Positions 18,873 through 28,102 of a DNA stretch of 64,000 nucleotides are shown one piece after another. Location of the stretch: NCBI GenBank assembly GCA_039028935.1, contig JBCCHD010000006.1:78019-142018 (forward strand). Reading direction: 5' to 3'. Position numbers and translations under genes: made by a program. Every line of letters begins with the position of its first letter. Position 1 is the stretch's first letter. Origin of the DNA: Pseudomonadota bacterium. Its GTDB lineage: Bacteria > Pseudomonadota > Gammaproteobacteria > Steroidobacterales > SZUA-146. A model generated the notes under the pieces. That model was not told the origin of the DNA and did not search any database. It saw only the letters and a program-made list of their open reading frames with translations.

Positions 18873-19790
18873 ATGGCTGTGCCGGACGAGACCTTTTTTA
18901 GTCGAGCACCCGTAATCGACGCCCATCACCACTTGTGGGACCTCGGTCATTGCGATTATCCATGGCTCATGACTCCGGGTGTGAAGCGCTTCTTTGGCGA
19001 CCCGACTCCGATTCAAAAGAACTACTTGCCCGCGGATTTTGTCCGCGATGCCGCACCGCTGTCGCTCGCCGGCTCTGTGCACATTCAGGTTGGAGTGAGC
19101 GACGCCGACTGCCTACGCGAAACCGAGTGGCTCGCACAGCTGCATCAAGCAGCACCGCACTTACCCACCGCCATTGTGGGCTTTGCGGATCTCACGCAAG
19201 CCCGCTTTCCCGCTGAGCTGGACGCGCACCAAAAGGCCTCTGCGTTTCGCGGCGTGCGCCAAATCATCGGCCGACATCCATCGGAAGACCGTCAAAACAA
19301 TAGCGCCGCCGCACTCGATGCTACGTGCTTCATTACGCATCTTCGCGAACTCGCCGCGCGCGATCTGTCGTTTGACCTACAACTGACTGAACATCAGTAT
19401 GCACGCGCGTTTGAGGTGTTTGCGCAAGTGCCCGAGCTTAAAGTCGCCATTTGTCACGTCGCCTCACCTTGGGATCAAACTCCCGATGGCTTTGTGAATT
19501 GGTGTGATGCCATGACGCGATTTGCGCAGTTACCGAATTGTGCACTAAAGTTTTCTGGATTCGGCATGTTTCGCCCGGACTGGACGGCCACACACGTAGC
19601 ACCGTACCTTGTCCAGGCACTCGAGCTGTTTGGCGCCAAACGCCTTATGGTGGGGAGCAATTTCCCAGTAGATAAGTTGTACGGTGATCACAATAGAATG
19701 TATCGCGCGGTGGCGGCGCTGACCGATCGAGATACCTATACGGCACTCACGTTTGACACCGCCTCGCATTTTTATCGGTTAGGCCTCTAA
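18873..19790 (+). CDS. Amidohydrolase-family lactonase-like hydrolase
   Basis: The 305-residue product belongs to the metal-dependent TIM-barrel amidohydrolases (amidohydro-rel/COG3618 type). It has the N-terminal metal site IDAHHHLWD (residues about 15-23), strand-end His residues (VAICHVASPWD) and the C-terminal acidic signature GSNFPVDK. Close relatives include fuconolactonase and rhamnonolactonase, which open sugar lactones, and decarboxylating or amide-hydrolysing enzymes. The exact substrate cannot be read from sequence. Position between a SnoaL protein and a Na+ symporter supports a role in breaking down the imported compound. Confidence 0.85.
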   Translation: MAVPDETFFSRAPVIDAHHHLWDLGHCDYPWLMTPGVKRFFGDPTPIQKNYLPADFVRDAAPLSLAGSVHIQVGVSDADCLRETEWLAQLHQAAPHLPTAIVGFADLTQARFPAELDAHQKASAFRGVRQIIGRHPSEDRQNNSAAALDATCFITHLRELAARDLSFDLQLTEHQYARAFEVFAQVPELKVAICHVASPWDQTPDGFVNWCDAMTRFAQLPNCALKFSGFGMFRPDWTATHVAPYLVQALELFGAKRLMVGSNFPVDKLYGDHNRMYRAVAALTDRDTYTALTFDTASHFYRLGL

Positions 19791-19820
19791 CCCTTCGCAA
19801 CGATATCGACGGACATTTCT

Positions 19821-21479
19821 ATGGAAAAATTTGGTGCATTAAACTGGTCGATTATCGGACTCTACTTGATCGCAAACCTGTCCCTCGGTTGGTACATGAG
19901 TCGACGTGTCAAGACATCAGCCGATTACTATATCGGCGATCGCTCCTCACCTTGGTGGGCCATCGGCATTTCTGTTTTGGCTACGTATGTCAGCGCCCTC
20001 TCGTTTTTGGGGGGACCGGCCTGGGCCTATGGAGACGGTATGGCCGCGCTCGCGATTCATGTGAATTACGCGCTGGTCATTTTTCTCTGCATCGTCTTTT
20101 TTATTCCGTTTTTCTACAACAGCGGCGTTGCATCAATCTATGAATACCTCGAGCGTCGCTTCGGACTCGCATCGCGCGCAGTCATGGGCCTGGTGTTTAT
20201 GCTCACCGCCGTAATTGCCGCTGCGTCCATTCTCACCGCCACGGCCTTCGTGGTGCGTTTTGCGACGGGCATGTCTTTAGAGCACGCGATCATTATGATG
20301 ACCGTAATCGTATTGCTGTATACGATGATGGGCGGCATGAATGCGGTGATTTGGACCGACGTGCTGCAGGGCGTGATATTGCTCGGTGGTGCAGGCATCA
20401 TCATGATCGCGCTGCTCGGCGAGATCGGTTCACTGCCTGACGCACTGCGCTTTTTAGAGGCCAACGGTAAACTCGACCCACTTAATTGGTCCCTTGATGT
20501 TTCAATCGCCCCCACCGTATGGGCAGGCGTATTCGCTATGACGGCGTATCATGTGACCGTGTATGGCGCCAATCAATATATGGTGCAACGCGCGCTGGCA
20601 GCCAAGACAATCGGCGATGCCAAGAAATCCTACTTTCTGATGGGCCATGCGGCCTTTATTTTGTATTTCGTGTTTTTCTTTGTCGGTGCACTGTTGTTCG
20701 TGTTCTACCGCGGCGAACCGTTCGAACAGCCCAATGAGATCATCCTTATTTTCGCTGAAACGCTTGCCATACCCGGATTGCTTGGCGTCATTGGCGCCGC
20801 AATCTTATCGGCTTCGATGTCGACCACATCGTCAGCGTTTAATTCACTGGCCACGATCACGGTGACTGATTTTTATCAAATGTTCTGGCGCAAAGAGGCC
20901 AGTGAAAAACACTATCTATTGGCGTCGCGAGTGTTCACGGTGATGTGGGGTCTAATCGTCATTCCACTGGCGATGGCGTTCGCGGGCACAAAAGGCTCGA
21001 TTCTTGAGGTGCTATCGTCAGTTGGATCTTATTTTGTGGGCGCCAAGCTCTCGATGTTTGGCCTCGGGTTTTTCTCTAAGCACACCACAGAACGCGGCCT
21101 GCTTGTCGGTGTGGCCGCCGGGTTTATCGCACTCACCATACTCGTCCCTCTCAATGCATTTGCGCCGCTCATTGATCCACTTTGGGAGGCACTTAACCTG
21201 ACAAGGCCAACCATCGCCTGGCCGTGGTATGTCGTCATCGGAGCCGTGTTTAATATCGTTGTGGCCTGGACGGCCAGTGTGTTACTAGATGGTTTTCAAA
21301 GCGAATGGCATGAGCACAGCGTGCCAGGGCAGCTGGCCAAGTGGCGCGCAGAAGGACGCGAACTCAAACAAGATGGATGGTACCTCGTGCCGGGCAAAGT
21401 CGACCCCGTGGTGTGGTCGCTACCCGTCATGTTTATCCTCATCATGGTGTTCTTAGGCTGGTTTGGGACACTCGGCTAG
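19821..21479 (+). CDS. Sodium:solute symporter (SSS family)
   Basis: This is an inner-membrane secondary transporter with 552 residues and about 13 hydrophobic segments. Family features include the N-terminal SADYYIGDRSSPWWAIGISV, a helix with TYVSALSFLGGPAWAY, and the Na+-site region ILSASMSTTSSAFNSLATIT. SSS proteins co-transport sugars, organic acids, amino acids or vitamins with Na+, which fits a cell that has Nqr. It lies 30 bp after the amidohydrolase gene and most likely imports the compound that the neighbouring enzymes degrade. It converges with the aldolase gene, with no terminator seen between them. Confidence 0.92.
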   Translation: MEKFGALNWSIIGLYLIANLSLGWYMSRRVKTSADYYIGDRSSPWWAIGISVLATYVSALSFLGGPAWAYGDGMAALAIHVNYALVIFLCIVFFIPFFYNSGVASIYEYLERRFGLASRAVMGLVFMLTAVIAAASILTATAFVVRFATGMSLEHAIIMMTVIVLLYTMMGGMNAVIWTDVLQGVILLGGAGIIMIALLGEIGSLPDALRFLEANGKLDPLNWSLDVSIAPTVWAGVFAMTAYHVTVYGANQYMVQRALAAKTIGDAKKSYFLMGHAAFILYFVFFFVGALLFVFYRGEPFEQPNEIILIFAETLAIPGLLGVIGAAILSASMSTTSSAFNSLATITVTDFYQMFWRKEASEKHYLLASRVFTVMWGLIVIPLAMAFAGTKGSILEVLSSVGSYFVGAKLSMFGLGFFSKHTTERGLLVGVAAGFIALTILVPLNAFAPLIDPLWEALNLTRPTIAWPWYVVIGAVFNIVVAWTASVLLDGFQSEWHEHSVPGQLAKWRAEGRELKQDGWYLVPGKVDPVVWSLPVMFILIMVFLGWFGTLG

Positions 21480-21525
21480 CCCGCTGTTCGAAACCTTCCG
21501 GCACTCAATACGAGTTGATCAAGCG

Positions 21526-22299
21526 TCAGCTACGACCTTTGGCTGCCGTATCAAAGCGCGCACGCAATGCCTCAGCGCCTTCGAGGAGAAAACTGTGATC
21601 CGACTTGAGAATAAACAGCGATGCGCCCTGGTCCAGCCACATCGGAATTTCGTCCAAATCGGCGACGAACATACCGACTCGACGGTCCGCATCCAAACCC
21701 GCTCGACATATCGCGCGTACCGCATCGACTACCGGTGGCTCTGACGGTGCGCAGGCCATGGCGACGGCAAGATCTATTCGCCCGACGAACAGGCAATCGA
21801 TACCCTCCACCTTGGCAATGTCATCTAGATGCTCAAGCGCCTCGAGGTCCTCAATCTGAGCAATGGTCGTTGTATCGCGAGCGGACTTAGCCAGATGTTC
21901 GCTCATCGAGCGCGTTGTGTAACCCGCTGCTCGCGATGAGCCGGCGTATCCACGGCCCTGACCGTATTGTGCGCTGTGCGCCAACCTGGCCGCCTCATCC
22001 GGGGTGCGAATGTGAGGTGCCATCACGCCGGTCGCACCGCAATCGAGTGCATTGAGTACTGACTCCGGTGTCGCGTGCGGCACTCGTACAATCGACGGCA
22101 TGCTGGCAGCACGCAAGGCGCTAACCGACACGTCTAGTTCAGTGCGTCCAAAGGGCGCATGCTCCGCGTCGAGACAAACACAATCGAGTTCGGTCTTCCC
22201 AAGCACCTCACCGATGATGTGCGAGGGCGTTTTGCAAAACGTGCCGATCAGCGCCTCACGTGCAAGCAAGCGTTCACGGAAACCATTATGTGCCGTCAC
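21526..22299 (-). CDS. HpcH/HpaI-family aldolase
   Basis: The 257-residue product matches the class II HpcH/HpaI aldolase/citrate-lyase family, which splits or joins 2-keto-3-deoxy acids using a divalent metal. Visible motifs are GTFCKTPSH, CVCLDAEHAPF (residues about 39-49), GVMAPHIRTPDEA, AQIEDLEALEHLDDI (metal Glu) and DCLFVGRIDLAVAMA. It is typical of 2-keto-3-deoxy-L-rhamnonate aldolase-like enzymes, but substrate range varies widely. The start is a GTG at 22299, one base after the stop of the MetE-like gene, so they are cotranscribed. It probably produces pyruvate plus an aldehyde at the end of the pathway. Confidence 0.87.
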   Translation of the reverse strand: MTAHNGFRERLLAREALIGTFCKTPSHIIGEVLGKTELDCVCLDAEHAPFGRTELDVSVSALRAASMPSIVRVPHATPESVLNALDCGATGVMAPHIRTPDEAARLAHSAQYGQGRGYAGSSRAAGYTTRSMSEHLAKSARDTTTIAQIEDLEALEHLDDIAKVEGIDCLFVGRIDLAVAMACAPSEPPVVDAVRAICRAGLDADRRVGMFVADLDEIPMWLDQGASLFILKSDHSFLLEGAEALRARFDTAAKGRS

Positions 22300-22300
22300 G

Positions 22301-23449
22301 TCAGTTCACCCAAAGCTGATTAGAGGCCAACTTCGCACCTTCAGCCAGTGCGCCCAGTTTGGCGTAAACGATATCCTCATCGACAGCGCCAAAACCGGCA
22401 AAAGTGGAGAATCCGCAATCGGTGCCGGCCAGCACCCGTTCCTTACCCACAATGTTGGCAAATTGAATGAGTCGTTGCGCAACCAATCTCGGGTGCTCAA
22501 TAAAGTTGGTGGTTGAATCAATCACACCGGGCACCAGAATTTTGTCGTCGGGTATCGATGCATCACGAAACGTCTCCCATTCGTGAGCATGACGGGGATT
22601 GGCGCTTTCAAACAACAGTGCCTGCGGTCGGGCTTTTAGTGCAATGGGTAGCACCATATCCATTGGCGCATCGCAATGGTGCGGGCCCTCATAGTTGCCC
22701 CAACAAATGTGCAACCGCATTTTTTCGGCCGGTATATTGCGCGTCGCGTAATTGAGGGCCTCGACATGCTGCATCGCCAAGGCTTCGTACTCGTCATCGG
22801 CGGCGTCCTTGAACATCATATGCCGCCCCAGGCCCAAATCAGGGGAATCCAGTTGAAGGATAAATCCGGCCTCGACAATTGCCTCATATTCAGCGCGCAT
22901 GCCCTCCGCGAGGGCACCGAGATACTCTTCCTGAGTCGCGTAAAACTCGTTGGGTTGAAACAAAGCGATGACACCCGGCGACGCGGCATTCATGAAACCT
23001 TCGTGATCGGGTACCTGCTGGAGCGCGTCATGAAAATTCGAGAGATCCTCATGCAGCGGCTCCATTGTCTTTACACTGATTTCATTGACGCAACAAGGTC
23101 GACGATAGCTAGGCGTGCCACCGCCTTTTGCCTGTCGTTCAAGAAAACCAGGGAACGCCTCTAGGTCTTTTGGCGCGCGGCGTGGGCTATCACCATCAAA
23201 CCCAGTCAATCGATCTTTGATGTAGGTCGCGTAAGATATCTTACTCATTTCCCCATCACTGATGACATCGACCCCCGCGTCGTGCTGACGTTCGACGACC
23301 GACTTGACTGCGTGTCGAATGGTGCGTTTAAACGCTGGAATATCGTCAAGTGTCTCGCTTTCTGCCGCGAATACCCCGTCGGTCACGGCTTTAGAACGTG
23401 GCAAACTACCGACGTGCGTGGTGAGTATTCGCTCCGTACTGTATCGCAT
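22301..23449 (-). CDS. MetE-like zinc methyltransferase-fold protein (catalytic domain only)
   Basis: The 382-residue product corresponds to the C-terminal catalytic barrel of cobalamin-independent methionine synthase, without the N-terminal half of true MetE. It opens with TTHVGSLPRS, typical of this subfamily. Likely zinc ligands are His247 and Cys249 (HICWGN), Glu281 (FESAN) and Cys345 (GTDCGF). Family members transfer methyl or alkyl groups to thiols; others carry out coenzyme-M chemistry. Here it sits in a catabolic operon between a repressor and an aldolase gene, so a demethylation or C-S step is possible. That is inference. It follows lacI by 12 nt. Confidence 0.85.
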   Translation of the reverse strand: MRYSTERILTTHVGSLPRSKAVTDGVFAAESETLDDIPAFKRTIRHAVKSVVERQHDAGVDVISDGEMSKISYATYIKDRLTGFDGDSPRRAPKDLEAFPGFLERQAKGGGTPSYRRPCCVNEISVKTMEPLHEDLSNFHDALQQVPDHEGFMNAASPGVIALFQPNEFYATQEEYLGALAEGMRAEYEAIVEAGFILQLDSPDLGLGRHMMFKDAADDEYEALAMQHVEALNYATRNIPAEKMRLHICWGNYEGPHHCDAPMDMVLPIALKARPQALLFESANPRHAHEWETFRDASIPDDKILVPGVIDSTTNFIEHPRLVAQRLIQFANIVGKERVLAGTDCGFSTFAGFGAVDEDIVYAKLGALAEGAKLASNQLWVN

Positions 23450-23461
23450 GGGCCTATACCC

Positions 23462-24505
23462 TCAAGGTTGTACGAATCGCGCGGAAGTGCCGGCCCGTAG
23501 GATGCCGGAAAATACACGTTTTTCGTCTTTGGTTTCCGGTTGCTCGATCAAGTCCATTAGCAGCGACACGGTCGCCTCCGTCATGCGCCGCACGGGCTGC
23601 CGAATGGTGGTGAGATTATACGCATGCCAGTTTGATGGATCGACGCCATCAAAACCCACAATGGAAATATCCGTGGGTGCCTCAAGGCCAAACATTTGAC
23701 GGCACCCGTCGAGGGCACCCAATGCCATCACGTCGTTCGCGCAAATAATTGCTTCAACGCGCTCGCTCTGATCATCGATAAGACGTTTGACGCCATTAAA
23801 ACCACTCTCGTACGAATAATCGCCCGAGATGATCGGCACGTGATCAATTCCCAGGGTATCCAGTTGCTCCAGAGCCCCCGTGACACGCTCGATGCTCACC
23901 GTCGAATCCTCCGGTCCGGCAATGAGTCCAAACCGTCGATGCCCCGCCGCATACAGCCCATTTACCAATTGCCGTGCCCCCTCTTCTTGATCACAGCACA
24001 CAGCACTGCCCGAGCCATGGGCAATGTGTCGGTTATAAAAGACCAACGGCATATGACGTCGCTCAAACTCCGCCACGTGCTCAGACGTGAGCTCCGCAGC
24101 CGCAATCACGCCGTCGGGCCGATAGGGCCAAACCTGCGTCAGCACATCGCTGGCGTCGGCTTCCGCACTCAGCGAAAATAACAGCACACGCACGCCACGC
24201 TGCGACAGCTGTTGCGTCAATTCGGCCAGCACTTCGGGATAGTAGAGGTTTGTCAGATTGGAGATGAGCACCGCGACAAGATTAGACCGACGCGTGATCA
24301 GACTGCGCGCTATGGCGTTGGGCTCATAGCCTAATTCACTAGCAGCCTTCATCACGCGCTTGCGCATATTCTCCGATACGCTAGCGCCTGGTTTGAAACA
24401 ACGCGAAACAGCGGATTGCGAGACACCTGCATAGCGTGCCACGTCGTACGACGTGACCGGCTTGTTCTTTTTTACGGCGCCGTTCTCTTTATCCGGTTTT
24501 GCCAT
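23462..24505 (-). CDS. LacI-family transcriptional regulator
   Basis: From ATG 24505 the product is 347 residues. It has a short Lys-rich tail, then a LacI helix-turn-helix and hinge ([32 protein letters not shown]), then a periplasmic-binding-protein-like sensor domain ([42 protein letters not shown]). It is expected to release DNA when it binds the pathway ligand. The start lies inside the end of the dehydrogenase gene (17-nt overlap), and the upstream in-frame extension would lie wholly within that gene. It is the likely repressor of sites at 10576, 17691 and 25800, and therefore of its own operon. Confidence 0.93.
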   Translation of the reverse strand: MAKPDKENGAVKKNKPVTSYDVARYAGVSQSAVSRCFKPGASVSENMRKRVMKAASELGYEPNAIARSLITRRSNLVAVLISNLTNLYYPEVLAELTQQLSQRGVRVLLFSLSAEADASDVLTQVWPYRPDGVIAAAELTSEHVAEFERRHMPLVFYNRHIAHGSGSAVCCDQEEGARQLVNGLYAAGHRRFGLIAGPEDSTVSIERVTGALEQLDTLGIDHVPIISGDYSYESGFNGVKRLIDDQSERVEAIICANDVMALGALDGCRQMFGLEAPTDISIVGFDGVDPSNWHAYNLTTIRQPVRRMTEATVSLLMDLIEQPETKDEKRVFSGILRAGTSARFVQP

Positions 24506-25769
24506 AGCGTCTGAGCCGGATATCGGCCTGCTCCTTGTGTCCGGCAAATCCTTCAATCGCGCACAGACGCGAGCAATACTCCCCAATGTGTAGAGACGCT
24601 TCCTTTGTGACCTTCTGGTACGTACAGGTTTTGATAAACTTACCCACCCACAATCCACCCGTGTAGCGAGCCGCTTTTTTCGTTGGTAGGGTGTGGTTGG
24701 TGCCGATAACCTTATCGCCATACGACACATTGGTTTCCTCGCCCAGAAACAGCGCACCGTAGTTCGTCATGTTATCGAGAAAATAATCGGGATCGCGAGT
24801 CATTACCTGCACGTGCTCGGACGCCAGTTCGTCGGCTTTTTGCACCATCTCTTCATACGTGTCACACACGATCACCTGGCCATACTCGTTCCACGCCGCG
24901 CCGGCAATGTCAGCCGTGGGTAAAATAGTCAGCTGTCGTTCAACTTCTTTGATCGTATCGTTTGCAAGTTGCTCCGAGTTGGTGAGCAGCACCGCCGGTG
25001 AATTTGGGCCATGCTCGGCCTGGCCTAATAAATCGGCCGCACATAGCTCACCGTCTACCGACTCATCCGCGATCACCAAAGTCTCCGTCGGTCCCGCAAA
25101 CAAGTCTATTCCCACTCGACCGAACAGCTGTCGCTTGGCTTCGGCCACAAACGCATTGCCGGGCCCGACAATCATGTCGACCGGCGCTATGGTTTCGGTG
25201 CCGAGGGCCATGGCACCAACCGCCTGAACCCCCCCCAATGAATAGATCTCGTCGGCCCCGGCCATATCCATTGCCACCACAATCGCGGGTGCAGGTTTGC
25301 CCTCAAAGGGTGGCGCAGCGGCGATCACCCGTTTAACCCCCGCCACTTTGGCGGTGACCACACTCATGTGCGCGGACGCGACCAACGGGTATTTCCCGCC
25401 CGGCACGTAACACCCAACGGAATTCATCGGAATGTTCTTATGACCGAGAATGACGCCTGGCAATGTCTCGACTTCAAGGTCTTGCAGCGCCGCACGCTGA
25501 TGCTCCGCAAAATTGCGGACTTGTTCTTGGGCAAACCGGATATCATCAAGGTTTTGCTGTGACAGCGCGTCATAGGCCGCCTTAATTTCCTCGCGACTGA
25601 GTCGATAGGACGGCGGCGACCATTTGTCGAATTTTTGCGAATACTCGCGCACGGCGTGGTCGCCACGCTCGTCGATGTCTTTAAGGATATTTTCAACAAT
25701 ACCGCGCACTTGCGCATCATCTGATGCGGCTAATTCAACGTCATAGCCATTTTTTAGATAGCGAATCAC
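24489..25769 (-). CDS. Histidinol dehydrogenase-family enzyme, sulfopropanediol dehydrogenase-like
   Basis: The 426-residue product is homologous to histidinol dehydrogenase: [68 protein letters not shown]. The segment where HisD has a zinc-ligand Asp reads [12 protein letters not shown] here, with Gly. That agrees better with the catabolic branch that includes 2,3-dihydroxypropane-1-sulfonate 3-dehydrogenase (HpsN) than with histidine synthesis. No his genes are nearby. It would oxidise an alcohol to an acid with NAD+. Start GTG 25769 is chosen because GGAG precedes it and the upstream in-frame extension runs through operator C. It is the first gene of the operon with lacI, the MetE-like gene and the aldolase gene. 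Confidence 0.85.
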   Translation of the reverse strand: MIRYLKNGYDVELAASDDAQVRGIVENILKDIDERGDHAVREYSQKFDKWSPPSYRLSREEIKAAYDALSQQNLDDIRFAQEQVRNFAEHQRAALQDLEVETLPGVILGHKNIPMNSVGCYVPGGKYPLVASAHMSVVTAKVAGVKRVIAAAPPFEGKPAPAIVVAMDMAGADEIYSLGGVQAVGAMALGTETIAPVDMIVGPGNAFVAEAKRQLFGRVGIDLFAGPTETLVIADESVDGELCAADLLGQAEHGPNSPAVLLTNSEQLANDTIKEVERQLTILPTADIAGAAWNEYGQVIVCDTYEEMVQKADELASEHVQVMTRDPDYFLDNMTNYGALFLGEETNVSYGDKVIGTNHTLPTKKAARYTGGLWVGKFIKTCTYQKVTKEASLHIGEYCSRLCAIEGFAGHKEQADIRLRRYGKTG

Positions 25770-25799
25770 AGGGCACTCCAAGGACCAAATTCGGACAAT

Positions 25800-25815
25800 T
25801 TGCATTCGAATGCAA
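25800..25815. promoter_or_regulatory. Candidate LacI-family operator C (divergent dehydrogenase/SDR promoters)
   Basis: TTGCATTCGAATGCAA is a perfect 16-bp palindrome with central CG. It shares its first 11 bases with the duplicated 20-mer at 10576 and 17691. It lies 30 bp before the dehydrogenase GTG and 106 bp before the SDR start, overlapping the expected -35 region of the rightward promoter. Confidence 0.75.
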
Positions 25816-25819
25816 GTTA

Positions 25820-25825
25820 TATAAT
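25820..25825 (+). promoter_or_regulatory. -10 box of the SDR promoter
   Basis: A consensus TATAAT lies 4 bp after operator C. The -35 region would fall inside the palindrome (about 25797-25802, poor consensus), so a bound repressor would block RNA polymerase. The leader to the SDR start is about 90 nt and includes a short GCCCG/CGGGC hairpin near 25875-25888. Confidence 0.5.
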
Positions 25826-25921
25826 CTAGATGGAAAAGACGCAAGCAGATTTGTGTCCAACGCTCGCTGAACGGCCCGTTAAACGGGCATTCTTCCCTAC
25901 CTTTCTACGCAGGAGTTGATC

Positions 25922-26638
25922 GTGACGCTCGAAAACAAGACTGTTCTGGTCACCGGCGCCGGTCGAGGTCTCGGCAAGGCCATCGCACAACGTTTTCATG
26001 ACCTCGGTGCGCACGTGATTGCCGTCGCACGAACCCAAGCGGAGCTCGATACCGTATTTAATCACACCCATCACTGCGAAACGTGGTGCGAAGATGTGAC
26101 GGCAGACGCCTTTCTTGCGCGTATCGAACAGCTCTCGTCACTGGATGTACTGGTGAATAACGCCGGCTCTAACCGCCCCGAGCCGTTCGCTCAGGTGAGC
26201 GACGCGAACCTCGACTTTGTGTTGGATTTAAATGTGCGCACGGTGTTTCGTGTCGCGCGGTCAGCCGTGCGGGTAATGAAACGCCATGGAGGCGGCGCGA
26301 TCATTCACATGTCCTCCCAAATGGGCCGGGTCGGCTCGCCAGAACGCACCGTCTACTGTATGACCAAACACGCGGTCGAAGGGTTAACCAAAGCGATGGC
26401 CGTGGAATTGGGTTCGGACAACATCCGCGTCAATGCCGTCGCCCCGACCTTTATCGAAACACCACTCACCCAACCCATGCTGGACAAGCCCGAATTCAAA
26501 GCGTTTGTGGATCGCATGATTCCGTTGGGTCGCATCGGTCAGCCCGAGGACGTGGCAGACGCGGTCGTGTATTTAGCGACGGCGAGCATGGTGACCGGAA
26601 CCAGCCTCTTGGTCGACGGCGGCTGGACAGCCCATTAG
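25922..26638 (+). CDS. Short-chain dehydrogenase/reductase (SDR)
   Basis: The 238-residue product is a classical SDR. The NAD(P) site is TGAGRGLG (residues 11-18), the NNAG motif is at 79-82, and catalytic Ser is in HMSSQ (131-132) with Tyr145 and Lys149 (YCMTK). The end MVTGTSLLVDGGWTAH is typical. The start is GTG 25922, six bases after AGGAG. A TTG at 25916 would leave no spacing. Such enzymes oxidise or reduce alcohol or keto groups in sugars and other small molecules. It is divergent from the HisD-like dehydrogenase and shares operator C, so the two probably act in the same pathway, like the paired dehydrogenases of diol-sulfonate catabolism. Confidence 0.9.
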   Translation: MTLENKTVLVTGAGRGLGKAIAQRFHDLGAHVIAVARTQAELDTVFNHTHHCETWCEDVTADAFLARIEQLSSLDVLVNNAGSNRPEPFAQVSDANLDFVLDLNVRTVFRVARSAVRVMKRHGGGAIIHMSSQMGRVGSPERTVYCMTKHAVEGLTKAMAVELGSDNIRVNAVAPTFIETPLTQPMLDKPEFKAFVDRMIPLGRIGQPEDVADAVVYLATASMVTGTSLLVDGGWTAH

Positions 26639-26651
26639 ATCGCATGGTGCG

Positions 26652-28049
26652 TTAGCGAAAAAGCGCGACGTCTCGTTCCACGGCTTGCTGGTGGCCTTCG
26701 CGGCTGCCGGCCGGCGAAAAGAAACTGTGAGGACTCACACCAAGAATGTGCGTGTTGTACGGATACTCAAACCCCTCACAGCGATTGCCAGCTTGAGCGA
26801 GTCGCTGACACAGCGCGTTATTCCAATCCGGCGGAGAATAGAAGTCGCGGTCGGAAAAATGAAGATTGAGTGGTTCGGTTAGCCACTCGGCACGATCGAA
26901 CACTTCAATTCGATCATACGCGTTGATGACGCGCGGATCGTGCACAATACGCGTTTTCATCGCGTCGCCATGTTCCACAGAAAACGCATAGTCCGTGTGT
27001 CGATCATGCACGTGACGATTAAGCGCTTGATACATGACGGTTGTCTTAGCAACCAGCACATCGTGGACCGTTCTATCCCCGTACTGCTCGTGTTGCCACG
27101 TCCATTGCTGCGCGTCGAGCGACTCAATTTCATCGGACGGCCAAGCAAAAATGAAATCGGCGTTTTGTTCGCCATCGCTTCCAAAAGCGGTGCCCGTCCA
27201 GGTACCGTCGCCTGACAGAAACGCCTGTGCGCTCTGCTGCATCGGCGCAATAGAAACAAGCTGTGTGAAACGCGGCGCGATCGTACCGGCCCAAATCGAC
27301 GCCGCGTGCACTGTTTGCGAGACGGCCGAGCCCTCGCCCGCAATGGCGAGCGCAAACAGCGTGGCATCGCCGCCCTGTGAGTGTCCAACCATGTTCACGC
27401 GCTTAAGATTCAGCGATGCCACCTCAACCGACGCTAAACCATCGAGCAAATTGAGCAAGTCAATCGCGTAGAACACCGGCGTGAGATAGGTACCGGTGTC
27501 CCATGCGGCTAAGTAGTCTAAGCCTTCGGCTAACTCCCCGGCTACCGTGCCGTGGCCACGGTAGCCGGGCACAAACACAACAAAACCCGCGTCACGAAAC
27601 GCGTTGATGGTCGCGTAGTAGTAGGTGTCCGATGCATAGTAAAAATCCAGCGAAGGCGCCGCATCGATGCCTCGCCATCCGTGCGCAAACACCACCACCG
27701 GGTAACCCTCCGGCGGAGGCGGCGTTACCGGTACATCAATGCGGGTGTACACTCTAAGCCCATCGGAGTGATACGCCGCCACAAACGAACGGCCCAGTTC
27801 GATATCTCGTGACTCGACCACCTGGATTAACGAACCGTACGTGCGTTGACGAAGGTGTTCGATGGACAGCGTTTGCAGTGAATCGAGGTCAGCGCCCCGT
27901 GGTGGATTCACGTGAGGCGATACGGGGTTTCCAAATGGCGCGCAGGCCATCACCAAGAGCGCGGCGACGCCCACAATCCATCTCGATCGAATCCGCCGGT
28001 GCGATCGATGATCGCACCCTGGCTCGCACAGAAACGACCGACACGTCAT
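26652..28049 (-). CDS. Putative lipoprotein alpha/beta hydrolase
   Basis: The 465-residue product has a basic N-terminus and a hydrophobic stretch ending VMAC (Cys36), a possible though imperfect lipobox. It then has an alpha/beta-hydrolase domain: oxyanion region VVFAHGWRG (residues 119-127), GYRGHG, and nucleophile elbow GHSQGG with Ser224. A late His is present in NTHILGVSPHSF. The look is prolyl-oligopeptidase/dienelactone-hydrolase-like, acting on ester or peptide bonds at the cell surface. A GTG at 28094 could extend it by 15 residues. It follows the patatin-like gene closely and may be cotranscribed. Substrate unknown. Confidence 0.8.
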   Translation of the reverse strand: MTCRSFLCEPGCDHRSHRRIRSRWIVGVAALLVMACAPFGNPVSPHVNPPRGADLDSLQTLSIEHLRQRTYGSLIQVVESRDIELGRSFVAAYHSDGLRVYTRIDVPVTPPPPEGYPVVVFAHGWRGIDAAPSLDFYYASDTYYYATINAFRDAGFVVFVPGYRGHGTVAGELAEGLDYLAAWDTGTYLTPVFYAIDLLNLLDGLASVEVASLNLKRVNMVGHSQGGDATLFALAIAGEGSAVSQTVHAASIWAGTIAPRFTQLVSIAPMQQSAQAFLSGDGTWTGTAFGSDGEQNADFIFAWPSDEIESLDAQQWTWQHEQYGDRTVHDVLVAKTTVMYQALNRHVHDRHTDYAFSVEHGDAMKTRIVHDPRVINAYDRIEVFDRAEWLTEPLNLHFSDRDFYSPPDWNNALCQRLAQAGNRCEGFEYPYNTHILGVSPHSFFSPAGSREGHQQAVERDVALFR

Positions 28050-28102
28050 GCGAATTCGTTGTCGCTCATGGTGTCGGCGCGTGCGTTTCAACACGCATGC
28101 CG

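Noticed and set aside
24506..24757. 84-residue N-terminal extension of the LacI-family protein
   Set aside because: It lies entirely within the HisD-like gene and adds no domain. The helix-turn-helix begins soon after ATG 24505.
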